Translations under genes and position numbers: made by a program | NCBI RefSeq assembly: GCF_036346855.1 | Contig: NZ_CP107841.1 | Coordinates: forward strand, 7,444,001 to 7,508,000 | Reading direction: 5' to 3' | DNA from: Streptomyces europaeiscabiei | GTDB taxonomy: Bacteria; Actinomycetota; Actinomycetes; Streptomycetales; Streptomycetaceae | Length of the DNA stretch: 64,000 nt | Shown here: positions 44,985 to 53,261 of the stretch, one piece after another | How the letters are laid out: each line of letters opens with the position of its first letter | Position numbering within the stretch: the stretch's first letter is position 1 | Notes under the pieces: model-generated | The model's database searches: none | The model's input: only the letters and a program-made list of their open reading frames with translations | Told to the model about the DNA's origin: nothing

Positions 44985-46349
44985 CTACAGCAGGGTCCAC
45001 GCCTCCGTCAGCGTCGCGCGCAGGATCTGCTCGATCTCGTCGAAGGTCGACTGGTCGGAGATCAGCGGCGGCGCGAGCTGGACGACCGGGTCGCCGCGGT
45101 CGTCGGCACGGCAGTAGAGGCCGTTCTCGAACAGCTTCTTCGACAGGAAGCCGTAGAGGATGCGCTCGGTCTCGTCGTCGTCGAAGCTCTCCTTCGTCGC
45201 CTTGTCCTTGACCAGCTCGATTCCGTAGAAGTAGCCGTTGCCGCGGACGTCGCCGACGATCGGCAGGTCGTAGAGCTTCTCCAGCGTGGACCGGAACGCG
45301 TCCTCGTTGTCGAGGACGTGCTGGTTGAGGCCCTCACGCTCGAACAGGTCGAGGTTGGCGAGGCCGACGGCCGCGGAGACCGGGTGGCCGCCGAAGGTGT
45401 AGCCGTGCAGGAAGGTGTTGTCGCCCTTGTAGAAGGGTTCGGCCACGCGGTCCGAGACGACGCAGGCGCCTATCGGGGAGTAGCCCGAGGTCATGCCCTT
45501 GGCGCAGGTGATCATGTCCGGGACGTAGCCGAACTTGTCGCAGGCGAACATCGTGCCGAGCCGGCCGAAGGCGCAGATGACCTCGTCCGATACCAGCAGC
45601 ACGTCGTACTGGTCGCAGATCTCACGGACCCGCTGGAAGTATCCGGGCGGCGGCGGGAAGCAGCCGCCCGCGTTCTGCACCGGCTCCAGGAAGACCGCCG
45701 CGACCGTGTCGGGGCCTTCGAAGAGGATCTCCTGCTCGATCTGGTCCGCGGCCCAGCGGCCGAAGGCCTCCGGGTCGTCACCGAAGTACGGGGCCCGGTA
45801 GATGTTGGTGTTCGGGACCTTGTGCGCGCCCGGCACCAGCGGCTCGAAGGGAGCCTTCAGGGCCGGCAGGCCGGTGATGGACAGGGCGCCCTGCGGGGTG
45901 CCGTGGTAGGCGACCGCGCGGGAGATGACCTTGTACTTGGTCGGCTTGCCCTGGAGCTTGAAGTACTGCTTGGCGAGCTTCCAGGCGGTCTCGACCGCCT
46001 CGCCGCCGCCGGTGGTGAAGAAGACCTTGTTCAGGTCGCCGGGCGCGTAGGAGGCGATACGTTCCGCCAGTTCGACGGCCTTCGGGTGGGCGTAGGACCA
46101 CACCGGGAAGAACGCCAGCTCCTGCGCCTGCTTGAACGCGGTCTCCGCCAGCTCGGTGCGGCCGTGGCCCGCCTGGACGACGAAGAGACCCGCGAGACCG
46201 TCGAGGTACCGCTTGCCCTTGTCGTCGTAGATGTACGTACCCTCGCCCCGGACGATGGTGGGGACCGGGGAGTTCTCGTACGAGGACATGCGGGTGAAGT
46301 GCATCCACAGGTGGTCGTACGCGGTCTGGCTGAGGTCCTTGGGGCTCAC
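44985..46349 (-). CDS. Class III (omega) aminotransferase, polyamine/aminobutyrate type
   Basis: PLP-dependent aminotransferase, 454 aa, with the fold-type I subgroup III features: FFTTGGGEAVETAWKLAKQY, RAVAYHGTPQGAL, VSDEVICAFGRLG and the PLP-binding Lys284 in TCAKGMTSGYSPIG. Homologues act on putrescine, spermidine-derived amines, gamma-aminobutyrate or beta-alanine with pyruvate or 2-oxoglutarate. It starts 19 bp after the Lrp-type regulator and lies opposite an aminoaldehyde dehydrogenase, which supports diamine breakdown. Exact substrate is not decidable from sequence. Confidence 0.9.
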   Translation of the reverse strand: MSPKDLSQTAYDHLWMHFTRMSSYENSPVPTIVRGEGTYIYDDKGKRYLDGLAGLFVVQAGHGRTELAETAFKQAQELAFFPVWSYAHPKAVELAERIASYAPGDLNKVFFTTGGGEAVETAWKLAKQYFKLQGKPTKYKVISRAVAYHGTPQGALSITGLPALKAPFEPLVPGAHKVPNTNIYRAPYFGDDPEAFGRWAADQIEQEILFEGPDTVAAVFLEPVQNAGGCFPPPPGYFQRVREICDQYDVLLVSDEVICAFGRLGTMFACDKFGYVPDMITCAKGMTSGYSPIGACVVSDRVAEPFYKGDNTFLHGYTFGGHPVSAAVGLANLDLFEREGLNQHVLDNEDAFRSTLEKLYDLPIVGDVRGNGYFYGIELVKDKATKESFDDDETERILYGFLSKKLFENGLYCRADDRGDPVVQLAPPLISDQSTFDEIEQILRATLTEAWTLL

Positions 46350-46368
46350 GGCTTATCCGTCCTCACGG

Positions 46369-46923
46369 TTATCGGGTTCCCCACATATAGGTCTGCTTCT
46401 TGAGCTTGAGGTAGACGAAACTCTCCGTCGACCGCACGCCGGGCAGGGTCCGGATGCGCTTGTTGATGACCTCCAGGAGGTGGTCGTCGTCCTCGCAGAC
46501 GATCTCCGCCATCAGGTCGAAGGAGCCGGCGGTGATCACGATGTACTCGACCTCCGACATGGCCGTCAGTGCGTCCGCCACGGGATCCAGGTCGCCGTCG
46601 ACGTTGATGCCGAGCATCGCCTGACGCCGGAAGCCCACGGTGAGCGGGTCCGTGACGGCGACGATCTGCATCACGCCCTGGTCGAGCAGTTTCTGGACGC
46701 GCTGGCGCACGGCCGCCTCGGACAGGCCTACGGCCTTGCCGATCGCGGCGTACGGTCGCCTGCCGTCCTCCTGGAGCTGCTCGACGATGGCGAGCGAGAC
46801 GGCGTCCAGCTGCGGAGTGCCGTTCCTGGGCTCCTTGGAGTCCCTCCTGGATTCCCTGGAGTCCTTGGGGTCCCGGGACTCCCTCTGCTCTGCGCTTCGA
46901 CTGGCCACGGCCTCACTGTGCAC
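46369..46923 (-). CDS. Lrp/AsnC family transcriptional regulator
   Basis: The 184-aa regulator has a low-complexity Arg/Ser/Asp/Glu N-terminus (about 8-33), a winged helix-turn-helix (LDAVSLAIVEQLQEDGRRPY, AAIGKAVGLSEAAVRQRVQK) and a C-terminal RAM domain (VEYIVITAGSFDLMAEIVCE). I chose GTG 46923; ATG 46980 in frame is possible. It is co-transcribed with the aminotransferase and divergent from the dehydrogenase, so local autoregulation and control of both is likely. From memory, the S. coelicolor counterpart has been tied to polyamine utilisation. Confidence 0.88.
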   Translation of the reverse strand: MHSEAVASRSAEQRESRDPKDSRESRRDSKEPRNGTPQLDAVSLAIVEQLQEDGRRPYAAIGKAVGLSEAAVRQRVQKLLDQGVMQIVAVTDPLTVGFRRQAMLGINVDGDLDPVADALTAMSEVEYIVITAGSFDLMAEIVCEDDDHLLEVINKRIRTLPGVRSTESFVYLKLKKQTYMWGTR

Positions 46924-46937
46924 GACGTCTCGACAGT

Positions 46938-46990
46938 TCCGCAAGGCTGGATCGATGAAATTCGTTGTTTGAGGGCCCATGGCTTGCGGA
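46938..46990. promoter_or_regulatory. Candidate Lrp-type operator region between regulator and dehydrogenase
   Basis: An inverted 7-mer pair, TCCGCAA (46938-46944) and TTGCGGA (46984-46990), is 39 bp apart. The right half extends into the palindrome TGCG-GATTT-CGCA (46985-46997). Between them lies ATTCGTTGTT (46960-46969). The position in the divergent promoter region fits an operator. Confidence 0.45.
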
Positions 46991-47100
46991 TTTCGCAGCC
47001 AATGAGGTGTCGGGGGTGTTGAAAGCGGGGGGCGGCGGATTAGGGTGGTGTCTCAAGGAGTGGACACCCACATCTGGACACCCAACCTGGAGGGCCGGCA

Positions 47101-48546
47101 GTGAGTACCGAGCTGGGTCGGCTGCGCAAGCTACGCAACTACATCGACGGTGAATTCCGTGACGCCGTCGACGGACGGACCACCGAGGTGGTCAACCCCG
47201 CGACGGGCGAGGCCTACGCGACCGCGCCCCTGTCCGGTCAGGCCGATGTCGACGCGGCGATGGCCGCCGCCGAGGCCGCTTTCCCGGCCTGGCGCGACAC
47301 GACCCCGGCCGAGCGCCAGCGGGCTCTGCTGAAGATCGCCGACGCGTTCGAGGAGCGGGCCGAGGAGCTCATCGCGGCGGAGGTGGAGAACACGGGCAAG
47401 CCGATCGGGCTGACCCGCTCCGAGGAGATCCCGCCGATGGTGGACCAGATCCGCTTCTTCGCGGGTGCCGCGCGGATGCTGGAGGGCCGGTCGGCCGGCG
47501 AGTACATGGAGGGGATGACCTCGATCGTCCGCCGTGAGCCGGTCGGTGTCTGCGCCCAGGTCGCGCCGTGGAACTACCCGATGATGATGGCCGTGTGGAA
47601 GTTCGCGCCGGCGATCGCCGCGGGCAACACGGTCGTGCTGAAGCCGTCGGACACGACGCCGGCCTCGACCGTCCTCATCGCCGAGATCATCGGGGCGATC
47701 CTGCCGAAGGGCGTCTTCAACGTGATCACGGGCGACCGTGACACCGGGCGGCTGATGGTCGAGCACCCGGTCCCGGCGATGGCGTCCATCACCGGGTCCG
47801 TGCGGGCCGGTATGTCCGTCGCCGAGTCCGCGGCCAAGGACGTCAAGCGCGTCCACCTGGAGCTGGGCGGCAAGGCGCCGGTCGTCGTCTTCGCCGACAC
47901 CGACATCGCCAAGGCCGTCGAGGACATCTCGGTGGCGGGCTACTTCAACGCCGGGCAGGACTGTACGGCCGCGACCCGTGTCCTCGTCCAGGAGAGCATT
48001 CACGACGAGTTCGTGGCCGCGCTCGCGAAGGCGGCGGCCGAGACGAAGACCGGGCAGCCGGACGACGAGGACGTGCTGTACGGGCCGCTCAACAACCCCA
48101 ACCAGCTCAAGCAGGTCGCCGGGTTCATCGAGCGGCTGCCCGCCCACGCGAAGGTCGAGGCCGGCGGGCACCAGGTCGGCGAGAAGGGGTACTTCTACGC
48201 GGCGACCGTCGTCTCCGGACTGAAGCAGGACGACGAGATCATCCAGAAGGAGGTCTTCGGGCCGGTCATCACGGTCCAGTCGTTCGCGGACGAGGCACAG
48301 GCCGTCGGCTGGGCGAACGGGGTCGAGTACGCGCTCGCGTCGTCGGTGTGGACGAAGGATCACGCGCGGGCGATGCGGATGTCGAAGGCGCTGGACTTCG
48401 GGTGTGTGTGGATCAACACGCACATTCCGCTGGTCGCGGAGATGCCGCACGGCGGGTTCAAGAAGTCGGGGTACGGCAAGGACCTTTCGGGTTACGGGTT
48501 CGACGACTACACCCGGATCAAGCATGTGATGACTTCGTTGGGCTGA
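47101..48546 (+). CDS. Aminobutyraldehyde-type NAD(P) aldehyde dehydrogenase
   Basis: The 481-aa protein has the ALDH catalytic residues Glu254 (VHLELGGKAP) and Cys288 (YFNAGQDCTAATR), the cofactor-binding APWNYPMMMAVWKFAPAIAA and KPSDTTPAST, and PLNNPNQL instead of the more usual PLIS. GQDC-T with FNAGQDC is typical of gamma-aminobutyraldehyde and related amine-aldehyde dehydrogenases (PatD/PuuC-like). GTG 47101 follows GGAGG. It is divergent from the Lrp-aminotransferase pair, so the three form one polyamine-catabolic unit. Confidence 0.9.
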   Translation: MSTELGRLRKLRNYIDGEFRDAVDGRTTEVVNPATGEAYATAPLSGQADVDAAMAAAEAAFPAWRDTTPAERQRALLKIADAFEERAEELIAAEVENTGKPIGLTRSEEIPPMVDQIRFFAGAARMLEGRSAGEYMEGMTSIVRREPVGVCAQVAPWNYPMMMAVWKFAPAIAAGNTVVLKPSDTTPASTVLIAEIIGAILPKGVFNVITGDRDTGRLMVEHPVPAMASITGSVRAGMSVAESAAKDVKRVHLELGGKAPVVVFADTDIAKAVEDISVAGYFNAGQDCTAATRVLVQESIHDEFVAALAKAAAETKTGQPDDEDVLYGPLNNPNQLKQVAGFIERLPAHAKVEAGGHQVGEKGYFYAATVVSGLKQDDEIIQKEVFGPVITVQSFADEAQAVGWANGVEYALASSVWTKDHARAMRMSKALDFGCVWINTHIPLVAEMPHGGFKKSGYGKDLSGYGFDDYTRIKHVMTSLG

Positions 48547-48633
48547 GCGGTTCGTCGACGGCCGCGGGTGGTGTGCGGCCGCTCGCACGGTTCCCCGCGT
48601 CCCTTCGGGGCGCGGGGATGGCATGCTGCCTGA

Positions 48634-49812
48634 ATGTCCCTCCCGCACATCGGCCGCCGTTCGTTCTTGTGTGCCGTCGGCACGGGCGCGGCGCTCGGCG
48701 CGCTCGCCGGGTGCGGGGTGCCCGCCGCCTACGTGGCGCCCCGCAACCGCGCCGGAGTCGATCTCTCGGCCCGTGACAAGCGGCTGAGCTGGGCCAACTG
48801 GCCGTTGTACATCGACACCGACGACGAGGACGACTCGCGGCGGCCGACGCTGGAGGCGTTCGAGGAGCGGACCGGGATCGCCGTCGACTATGTCGAGGAG
48901 ATCAACGACAACGACGAGTTCTTCGGCAAGATCAGCCCGGCCCTGATGAACCACCAGCGGACCGGCCGCGACCTCGTCGTCGTCAGCGACTGGATGTGCG
49001 CCCGGTTCGTACGGCTGGGGTGGGTCCAGGAGATGGACCGGGCGGGTCAGCCGAACGTCACCGAGTATCTGGATCCGCAGCTGCGTTCGCCCGCCTTCGA
49101 CCCCGGCCGCCGATTCGCCGTGCCGTGGCAGTCGGGGATCACCGGCATCGCGTACAACCGCCGGAAGGTGGGCCGCGAGATACGTCGTGTCGCTGATCTG
49201 TGGGCGGACGATCTCCAGGGGCGGGTCACCCTTCTCTCCGGTCTGGACGAGGCGTTCGCGCTGCTGATGCAGGGCAACGGCGTCGATGTCACGCGCTGGA
49301 CGGCGGACGACTTCCACACCGTCTGCGACCAGGTCGAGTCCCGCGTCCGGACCGGCCATATCCGCCGCTTCACCGGCAACGACTACATCAAGGACCTCGC
49401 CGGCGGGGACGTGCTCGCCTGCCAGGCGTACTCCGGTGACGTCATCCAACTCCAGGCGGACGACCCGGACATCCGCTTCGTCGTCCCCGAGGACGGCGCC
49501 GAACTCTGGTCCGAGTCCCTGATGATCCCCAACCTCGCCCGCCACAAGACCAACGCCGAACGCCTCGTCGACTTCTACTACGACCCCGAGGTCGCCGCCG
49601 AACTCGCCGCCTGGGTCAACTACGTCTGCCCCGTCCCCGCCGCCCGCGACGTCCTCGCCTCCGCCAAGGACGAGGAGACCGCCGCCCTCGCCGAGGACCC
49701 CCTGATCTTCCCCGACGACGCCATGCGCGCCCGGCTCGCCGTCGCGCGGGACATCACGTCGGAGGAACGGCAGGAGTTCGCGCGCCGGTGGAACGGGATC
49801 GTGGGGTTGTAG
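48634..49812 (+). CDS. Orphan PotD-like substrate-binding lipoprotein
   Basis: A 392-aa spermidine/putrescine-type binding protein. It starts SLPHIGRRSFLCAVG, with twin Arg (8-9) and an LAGC lipobox (Cys27), so it is probably a Tat-exported lipoprotein. WANWPLYIDTDDEDDSRRPT, VEEINDNDEFFGKISPAL, RRFTGNDYIKDLAGGDVLAC and MIPNLARHKTNAERLVDFYY closely parallel the second PotD-like protein at 59358. No permease or ATPase gene accompanies it, so it may share the potABC system downstream or serve as a sensor. Confidence 0.88.
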   Translation: MSLPHIGRRSFLCAVGTGAALGALAGCGVPAAYVAPRNRAGVDLSARDKRLSWANWPLYIDTDDEDDSRRPTLEAFEERTGIAVDYVEEINDNDEFFGKISPALMNHQRTGRDLVVVSDWMCARFVRLGWVQEMDRAGQPNVTEYLDPQLRSPAFDPGRRFAVPWQSGITGIAYNRRKVGREIRRVADLWADDLQGRVTLLSGLDEAFALLMQGNGVDVTRWTADDFHTVCDQVESRVRTGHIRRFTGNDYIKDLAGGDVLACQAYSGDVIQLQADDPDIRFVVPEDGAELWSESLMIPNLARHKTNAERLVDFYYDPEVAAELAAWVNYVCPVPAARDVLASAKDEETAALAEDPLIFPDDAMRARLAVARDITSEERQEFARRWNGIVGL

Positions 49813-50009
49813 GACGAGGCGGAATCCGGGGGCGAATTCCGGCCCTCCCGCGGTGAATTCCGGCGGGTGAATCGTGGCGACCCTGTGGAGATAGTGCAAT
49901 TGTCTGTCGCGTGGTGGCGCTTTATCAGCCTTTCGGTGTCCATTCGGACCCGACGGATCGGACGACGAAGGGTTGCGGTGCATTCCGTCGTGCCGTAGTT
50001 ACGTGAAGC

Positions 50010-50669
50010 ATGAACCTGTTCACCCGTGCTGCGTCCCTGCGCCGCCCGGCAGCCCCCACGGCCTCGCAACTCCCCCACGAGTCGCAGGCATTTCCTTCCA
50101 CCGGCCCGTCCGATCCCGCCCTGGCGATACTGACCGGCGAATGGATGATCGACGCGGCGCACAGCCGTATCGGTTTCTCCGTCCGGCACGCCCTGGTGAC
50201 GACCGTGCGCGGGGCGTTCACCGAGTATCAGAGCCGGCTCTATTTCGACGGCCGTGATCCCTCTCGTTCACGGGCCGAGATAGTGCTGTCCACCACGTCC
50301 GTCGACACCGGAGTGCAACAGCGCGACCATCATCTGATGGGCCGCGACTTCCTGGACGCCGCGACCTATCCGCGCATGCGTTTCGTCAGTACGGCGGTGC
50401 GTCCGGTGGGCAACGATGTCTACCGCATGGCCGGAGAACTCACCATCAAGAGCATCACCCGTCCCGTCGATCTGGAACTCACCTACATAGGGCACGTCAT
50501 GGACCCGTTCGGATACGAGCGGGTCGGTTTCGACGGGACGACCACCATCAACCGTTCCGAATGGGGACTCACGTACAACCAGCGGCTCGCGGAGGGCGGT
50601 GCCATGGTGAGCGAGAAGGTGCGCCTGCAGTTCGACCTCGCCGTGATCCGCTCGATTCCCGGCGGCTGA
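50010..50669 (+). CDS. YceI family protein
   Basis: A 219-aa protein with the YceI beta-barrel: GEWMIDAAHSRIGFSVRHAL, TTSVDTGVQQRDHHLMGRDF, LTIKSITRPVDLELTYIGHV. YceI proteins bind isoprenoid or amphiphilic ligands. The N-terminal 40 residues are polar and lack a hydrophobic core, so no signal peptide is seen. ATG 50010 has only a weak GTGAAGC upstream. Confidence 0.87.
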   Translation: MNLFTRAASLRRPAAPTASQLPHESQAFPSTGPSDPALAILTGEWMIDAAHSRIGFSVRHALVTTVRGAFTEYQSRLYFDGRDPSRSRAEIVLSTTSVDTGVQQRDHHLMGRDFLDAATYPRMRFVSTAVRPVGNDVYRMAGELTIKSITRPVDLELTYIGHVMDPFGYERVGFDGTTTINRSEWGLTYNQRLAEGGAMVSEKVRLQFDLAVIRSIPGG

Positions 50670-50717
50670 CGCCCGGTCGCGTTCCCGTGGGGCCCGGCAC
50701 CTGCCGGGCCCCCACTT

Positions 50718-50746
50718 TTGAACGCGTTCAAGTAGGGGCGTACGCT
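50718..50746 (+). promoter_or_regulatory. Promoter with overlapping perfect palindrome; probable leaderless transcript
   Basis: TTGAACGCGTTCAA (50718-50731) is a perfect 14-bp palindrome of TetR-operator type. Its left half, TTGAAC, also serves as a -35 that is 17 bp from TACGCT (50741-50746). A start site seven bases downstream would fall on the ATG at 50753, and no ribosome-binding site precedes that ATG, so a leaderless mRNA is likely. Confidence 0.7.
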
Positions 50747-50752
50747 CACCGC

Positions 50753-51298
50753 ATGAGCGACAGAGCCGCCCTGTTGAAGGGCATCCGTGCGTGGCTGATC
50801 TTCTTCGTCGTCTGTCTGGTGCTGAGCGGCGCCACGGCGTTCCCGCTGGTCCACGAGCTGCGGTGGACCGAGGAGTTGTTGCGGTCGCTGTCCGTCGGGG
50901 AGTACCTGCCGGCGCTCGTGGAGTGGATCGAGCGCGTACGGGCGGGGCTCGACGAGGCCGACGCCGAGTACCCCTTCCTCCTGTACGGCACCGACTGGCT
51001 GGCCTTCGCGCACCTCGTGATCGCGGTGGCCTTCTACGGCCCCTATCGCGACCCGGTCCGCAACATCTGGGTCGTCGAGTTCGGCATGATCGCCTGCGCG
51101 GGGATCGTCCCGCTGGCTCTGATCTGCGGGCCGATCCGGGGCATCCCCTTCTGGTGGACGGTGATCGACATGTCGTTCGGGGTGTTCGGGGTGATCCCGC
51201 TGTACGTCCTACGGCAGCGGATCAAGCGGCTGGAGGCGCTCACCGGCGGGTGGGACCGGAAAACTGTTATCCCGGCCGCCTCCACACCGTCTCCGTAG
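50753..51298 (+). CDS. Four-helix membrane protein of unknown function
   Basis: The 181-aa protein has four hydrophobic segments, near residues 10-32, 84-99, 104-127 and 130-150 (for example WLIFFVVCLVLSGATAF and WWTVIDMSFGVFGVIPLYVL), and a charged C-terminal tail. I do not recognise the family. It is preceded by a palindromic operator-like promoter and followed by the 25-aa ORF and an ECF sigma gene. Confidence 0.75.
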   Translation: MSDRAALLKGIRAWLIFFVVCLVLSGATAFPLVHELRWTEELLRSLSVGEYLPALVEWIERVRAGLDEADAEYPFLLYGTDWLAFAHLVIAVAFYGPYRDPVRNIWVVEFGMIACAGIVPLALICGPIRGIPFWWTVIDMSFGVFGVIPLYVLRQRIKRLEALTGGWDRKTVIPAASTPSP

Positions 51299-51336
51299 GC
51301 ACCCCCCCTGTTTCCCCACGTACAGGAGCGAGCCGC

Positions 51337-51414
51337 ATGAGCAGTGTGATCTCCGCCTCGGAGGTTCCCCACGTCACGGAGATGGCTGAGAAGGTACGGA
51401 ACACAGCCGAGTGA
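51337..51414 (+). CDS. 25-aa ORF coupled to the ECF sigma gene
   Basis: ATG 51337 is preceded by AGGAG (51324-51328) at 8-bp spacing, a good ribosome-binding site, and the ORF (SSVISASEVPHVTEMAEKVR, then NTAE) ends in a TGA that overlaps the GTG of the sigma gene (GTGA, 51411-51414). The sigma gene itself has no clear ribosome-binding site, so the small ORF may be a coupling leader. Whether the peptide acts by itself is unknown. Confidence 0.55.
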   Translation: MSSVISASEVPHVTEMAEKVRNTAE

Positions 51415-53138
51415 GCAGGGCGACCCCAGCGGGACCGGAAGGAACGTACGTGGACGGGCGGCAGTGGCGCTCCACCATCGCGGCCGCGCAGGCAGGGGAC
51501 CGGCGCGCCCTCGACGAGCTGGTCGAGGGCTGGCTGCCCCTCGTCTACAACATCGTCGGCCGGGCGCTCAACGGTCACGCCGATGTCGACGACGTCGTGC
51601 AGGAGACCATGCTGCGCGCCGTCGACAACCTCGACACGCTGCGTGATCCGGACAGCTTCCGCTCCTGGCTGGTCGCGATCGCGATGCGGCAGATTCGGGA
51701 CCGGGCGCGCCGCCGCACCGCCGACCAGCTCGACGACAGCGACGCCCATTCCGCCGCCGACTTCGCCGAACTGACCGTGCTGCGGCTGCAGTTGGAGGGC
51801 CAGCGCAAGGAGGTCGCGGAAGCGGTCCGCTGGCTCGACGACGAGGACCGGCAACTGTTGTCGCTGTGGTGGCTGGAGGTCGCGGGCGAACTCACCCGGC
51901 GCGAACTCGCCGCCGCCGTCGGTATCAGCAGACAGCACGCCGCCGTCCGCGTCCAGCGGATGAAGGCCCGCCTGGAGACCGCGCGGGGCATCGTCCGCGC
52001 CCTCGACTCCTCCTGCTCCGACCTGGGCCGGGTCACCGTCCGCTGGAGCGGGCGGCCCGACTCGGTGTGGCGCAAGCGCATCGCCCGGCACATCCGTGGC
52101 TGCGCCCGCTGCGACGGCCATGGGCGCCCCGGAGAGGTCGTCGTCCCGGCCGAACGCCTCCTCGTCGGCCTCGCCCTGGTCCCCGTCCCCGTCGGCTTCA
52201 CCCTGTCCCTGGCGTTCGGCGGGAAGACCGCGGTCGCGGCGACCGCCGCGACCGCCTCGGTGGGCTGGTCCGCCAAAGTGCTCGGAGCCCTCACCAAGCC
52301 CGCCGTGGCGGTGACGGCGGGCGCGACGTTCGTCGCCGGGGGCGCGTACGTCGTCACGCGGCCCCCGCAGGACCGGCCTCCGCAGGCCGCGCCCAGCGCG
52401 CTCAGCACGGCCCGCGCGCCGGTGGCCACGGAGCCTCGCGCCCCGGCGCCCTCCAGGTCGCCCTCGTCCTCGCCGTCCCCCTCCGCCTCCCCGTCCGCGA
52501 CCAGGAAGACCGACCTGTACGGCACCGTCGTCGACGTCGCGGACGAGGCGCCGGACCGGGACACCCCGCCCGCCGCCCTCCCGCGTCGGCCCGAGTCCGG
52601 CCTCACCAGCAGCGGCGGTCCGCGGACCGTGATGAACCACCGCGGCGACAACGTGACCTTCACGGGCGAGGGTTACGTCCTGGTCCGCTGGCAGATCTCG
52701 CCCCAGTACCGGCCGGGCGGCCTGGTCATGCCGTCCTGGACCGGTCTGAAGGGCAGGCTCTTCCACGTCGCCTCGGGCGGCGGCCGCCGTATGGACGACC
52801 CGACCTCCGCCGACGGCAGGACCTCCGGCATGGGCGGCCCCGCCACCGGATACACCGTCCTCCCCGACGGCACCCAACAGATGTGGCAGAACGAGTACTT
52901 CTACCTCGACGGCACGGTCACCCTCACCCAGAACGAACGCGGAGCCGACTACGGCGTCACCGTCGCCCCCTCCACCTGGGACGCCGTCACCGAGGACGTC
53001 GCCTACGGCCCGGACCGGGGCGCCATCCGCTACGGCCTGGTCCGCGACAACGGCAAGGACTCGGCGCCCGTGCCGCAGTACGTCACGCGCGGGAAGCCGG
53101 TGGACGCGGCGACGGTGGCGCAGCGGTCGGAGGTGTAG
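51411..53138 (+). CDS. ECF sigma factor fused to ZAS-like motif, membrane segments and an exported C-terminal domain
   Basis: The 575-aa protein begins as a sigma factor: region 2 (about 30-103, DVDDVVQETMLRAVDNLDTL) and region 4 (about 125-190, LTRRELAAAVGISRQHAAVR). It continues with HIRGCARC, which matches the H-x3-C-x2-C of zinc anti-sigma domains (His227, Cys231, Cys234), then hydrophobic segments (about 250-270 and 295-315), a Ser/Pro/Ala linker and about 190 residues of predicted extracellular beta-rich sequence. It resembles actinobacterial ECF groups with large C-terminal extensions (ECF52/53, from memory). It is likely autoregulated by its own C-terminal part. Confidence 0.82.
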   Translation: MSRATPAGPEGTYVDGRQWRSTIAAAQAGDRRALDELVEGWLPLVYNIVGRALNGHADVDDVVQETMLRAVDNLDTLRDPDSFRSWLVAIAMRQIRDRARRRTADQLDDSDAHSAADFAELTVLRLQLEGQRKEVAEAVRWLDDEDRQLLSLWWLEVAGELTRRELAAAVGISRQHAAVRVQRMKARLETARGIVRALDSSCSDLGRVTVRWSGRPDSVWRKRIARHIRGCARCDGHGRPGEVVVPAERLLVGLALVPVPVGFTLSLAFGGKTAVAATAATASVGWSAKVLGALTKPAVAVTAGATFVAGGAYVVTRPPQDRPPQAAPSALSTARAPVATEPRAPAPSRSPSSSPSPSASPSATRKTDLYGTVVDVADEAPDRDTPPAALPRRPESGLTSSGGPRTVMNHRGDNVTFTGEGYVLVRWQISPQYRPGGLVMPSWTGLKGRLFHVASGGGRRMDDPTSADGRTSGMGGPATGYTVLPDGTQQMWQNEYFYLDGTVTLTQNERGADYGVTVAPSTWDAVTEDVAYGPDRGAIRYGLVRDNGKDSAPVPQYVTRGKPVDAATVAQRSEV

Positions 53139-53261
53139 AGGCAGTTCGTCGGCTGCCGGGGTGCCCGGGTATCCGCGGTGCGGCGGGTGCGAGTGCGGGT
53201 GCGTCGTGGTCGATCGCGCAGTTCCCCGCGCCCCCGAAGGGGCGCTGTACACGGACCTCGG

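Noticed and set aside
47131..49983. A 950-aa minus-strand open frame across the aldehyde dehydrogenase and PotD-like genes
   Set aside because: Antisense shadow; Arg/Asp/Gly/Val-rich without motifs, while the plus strand carries complete catalytic motifs.
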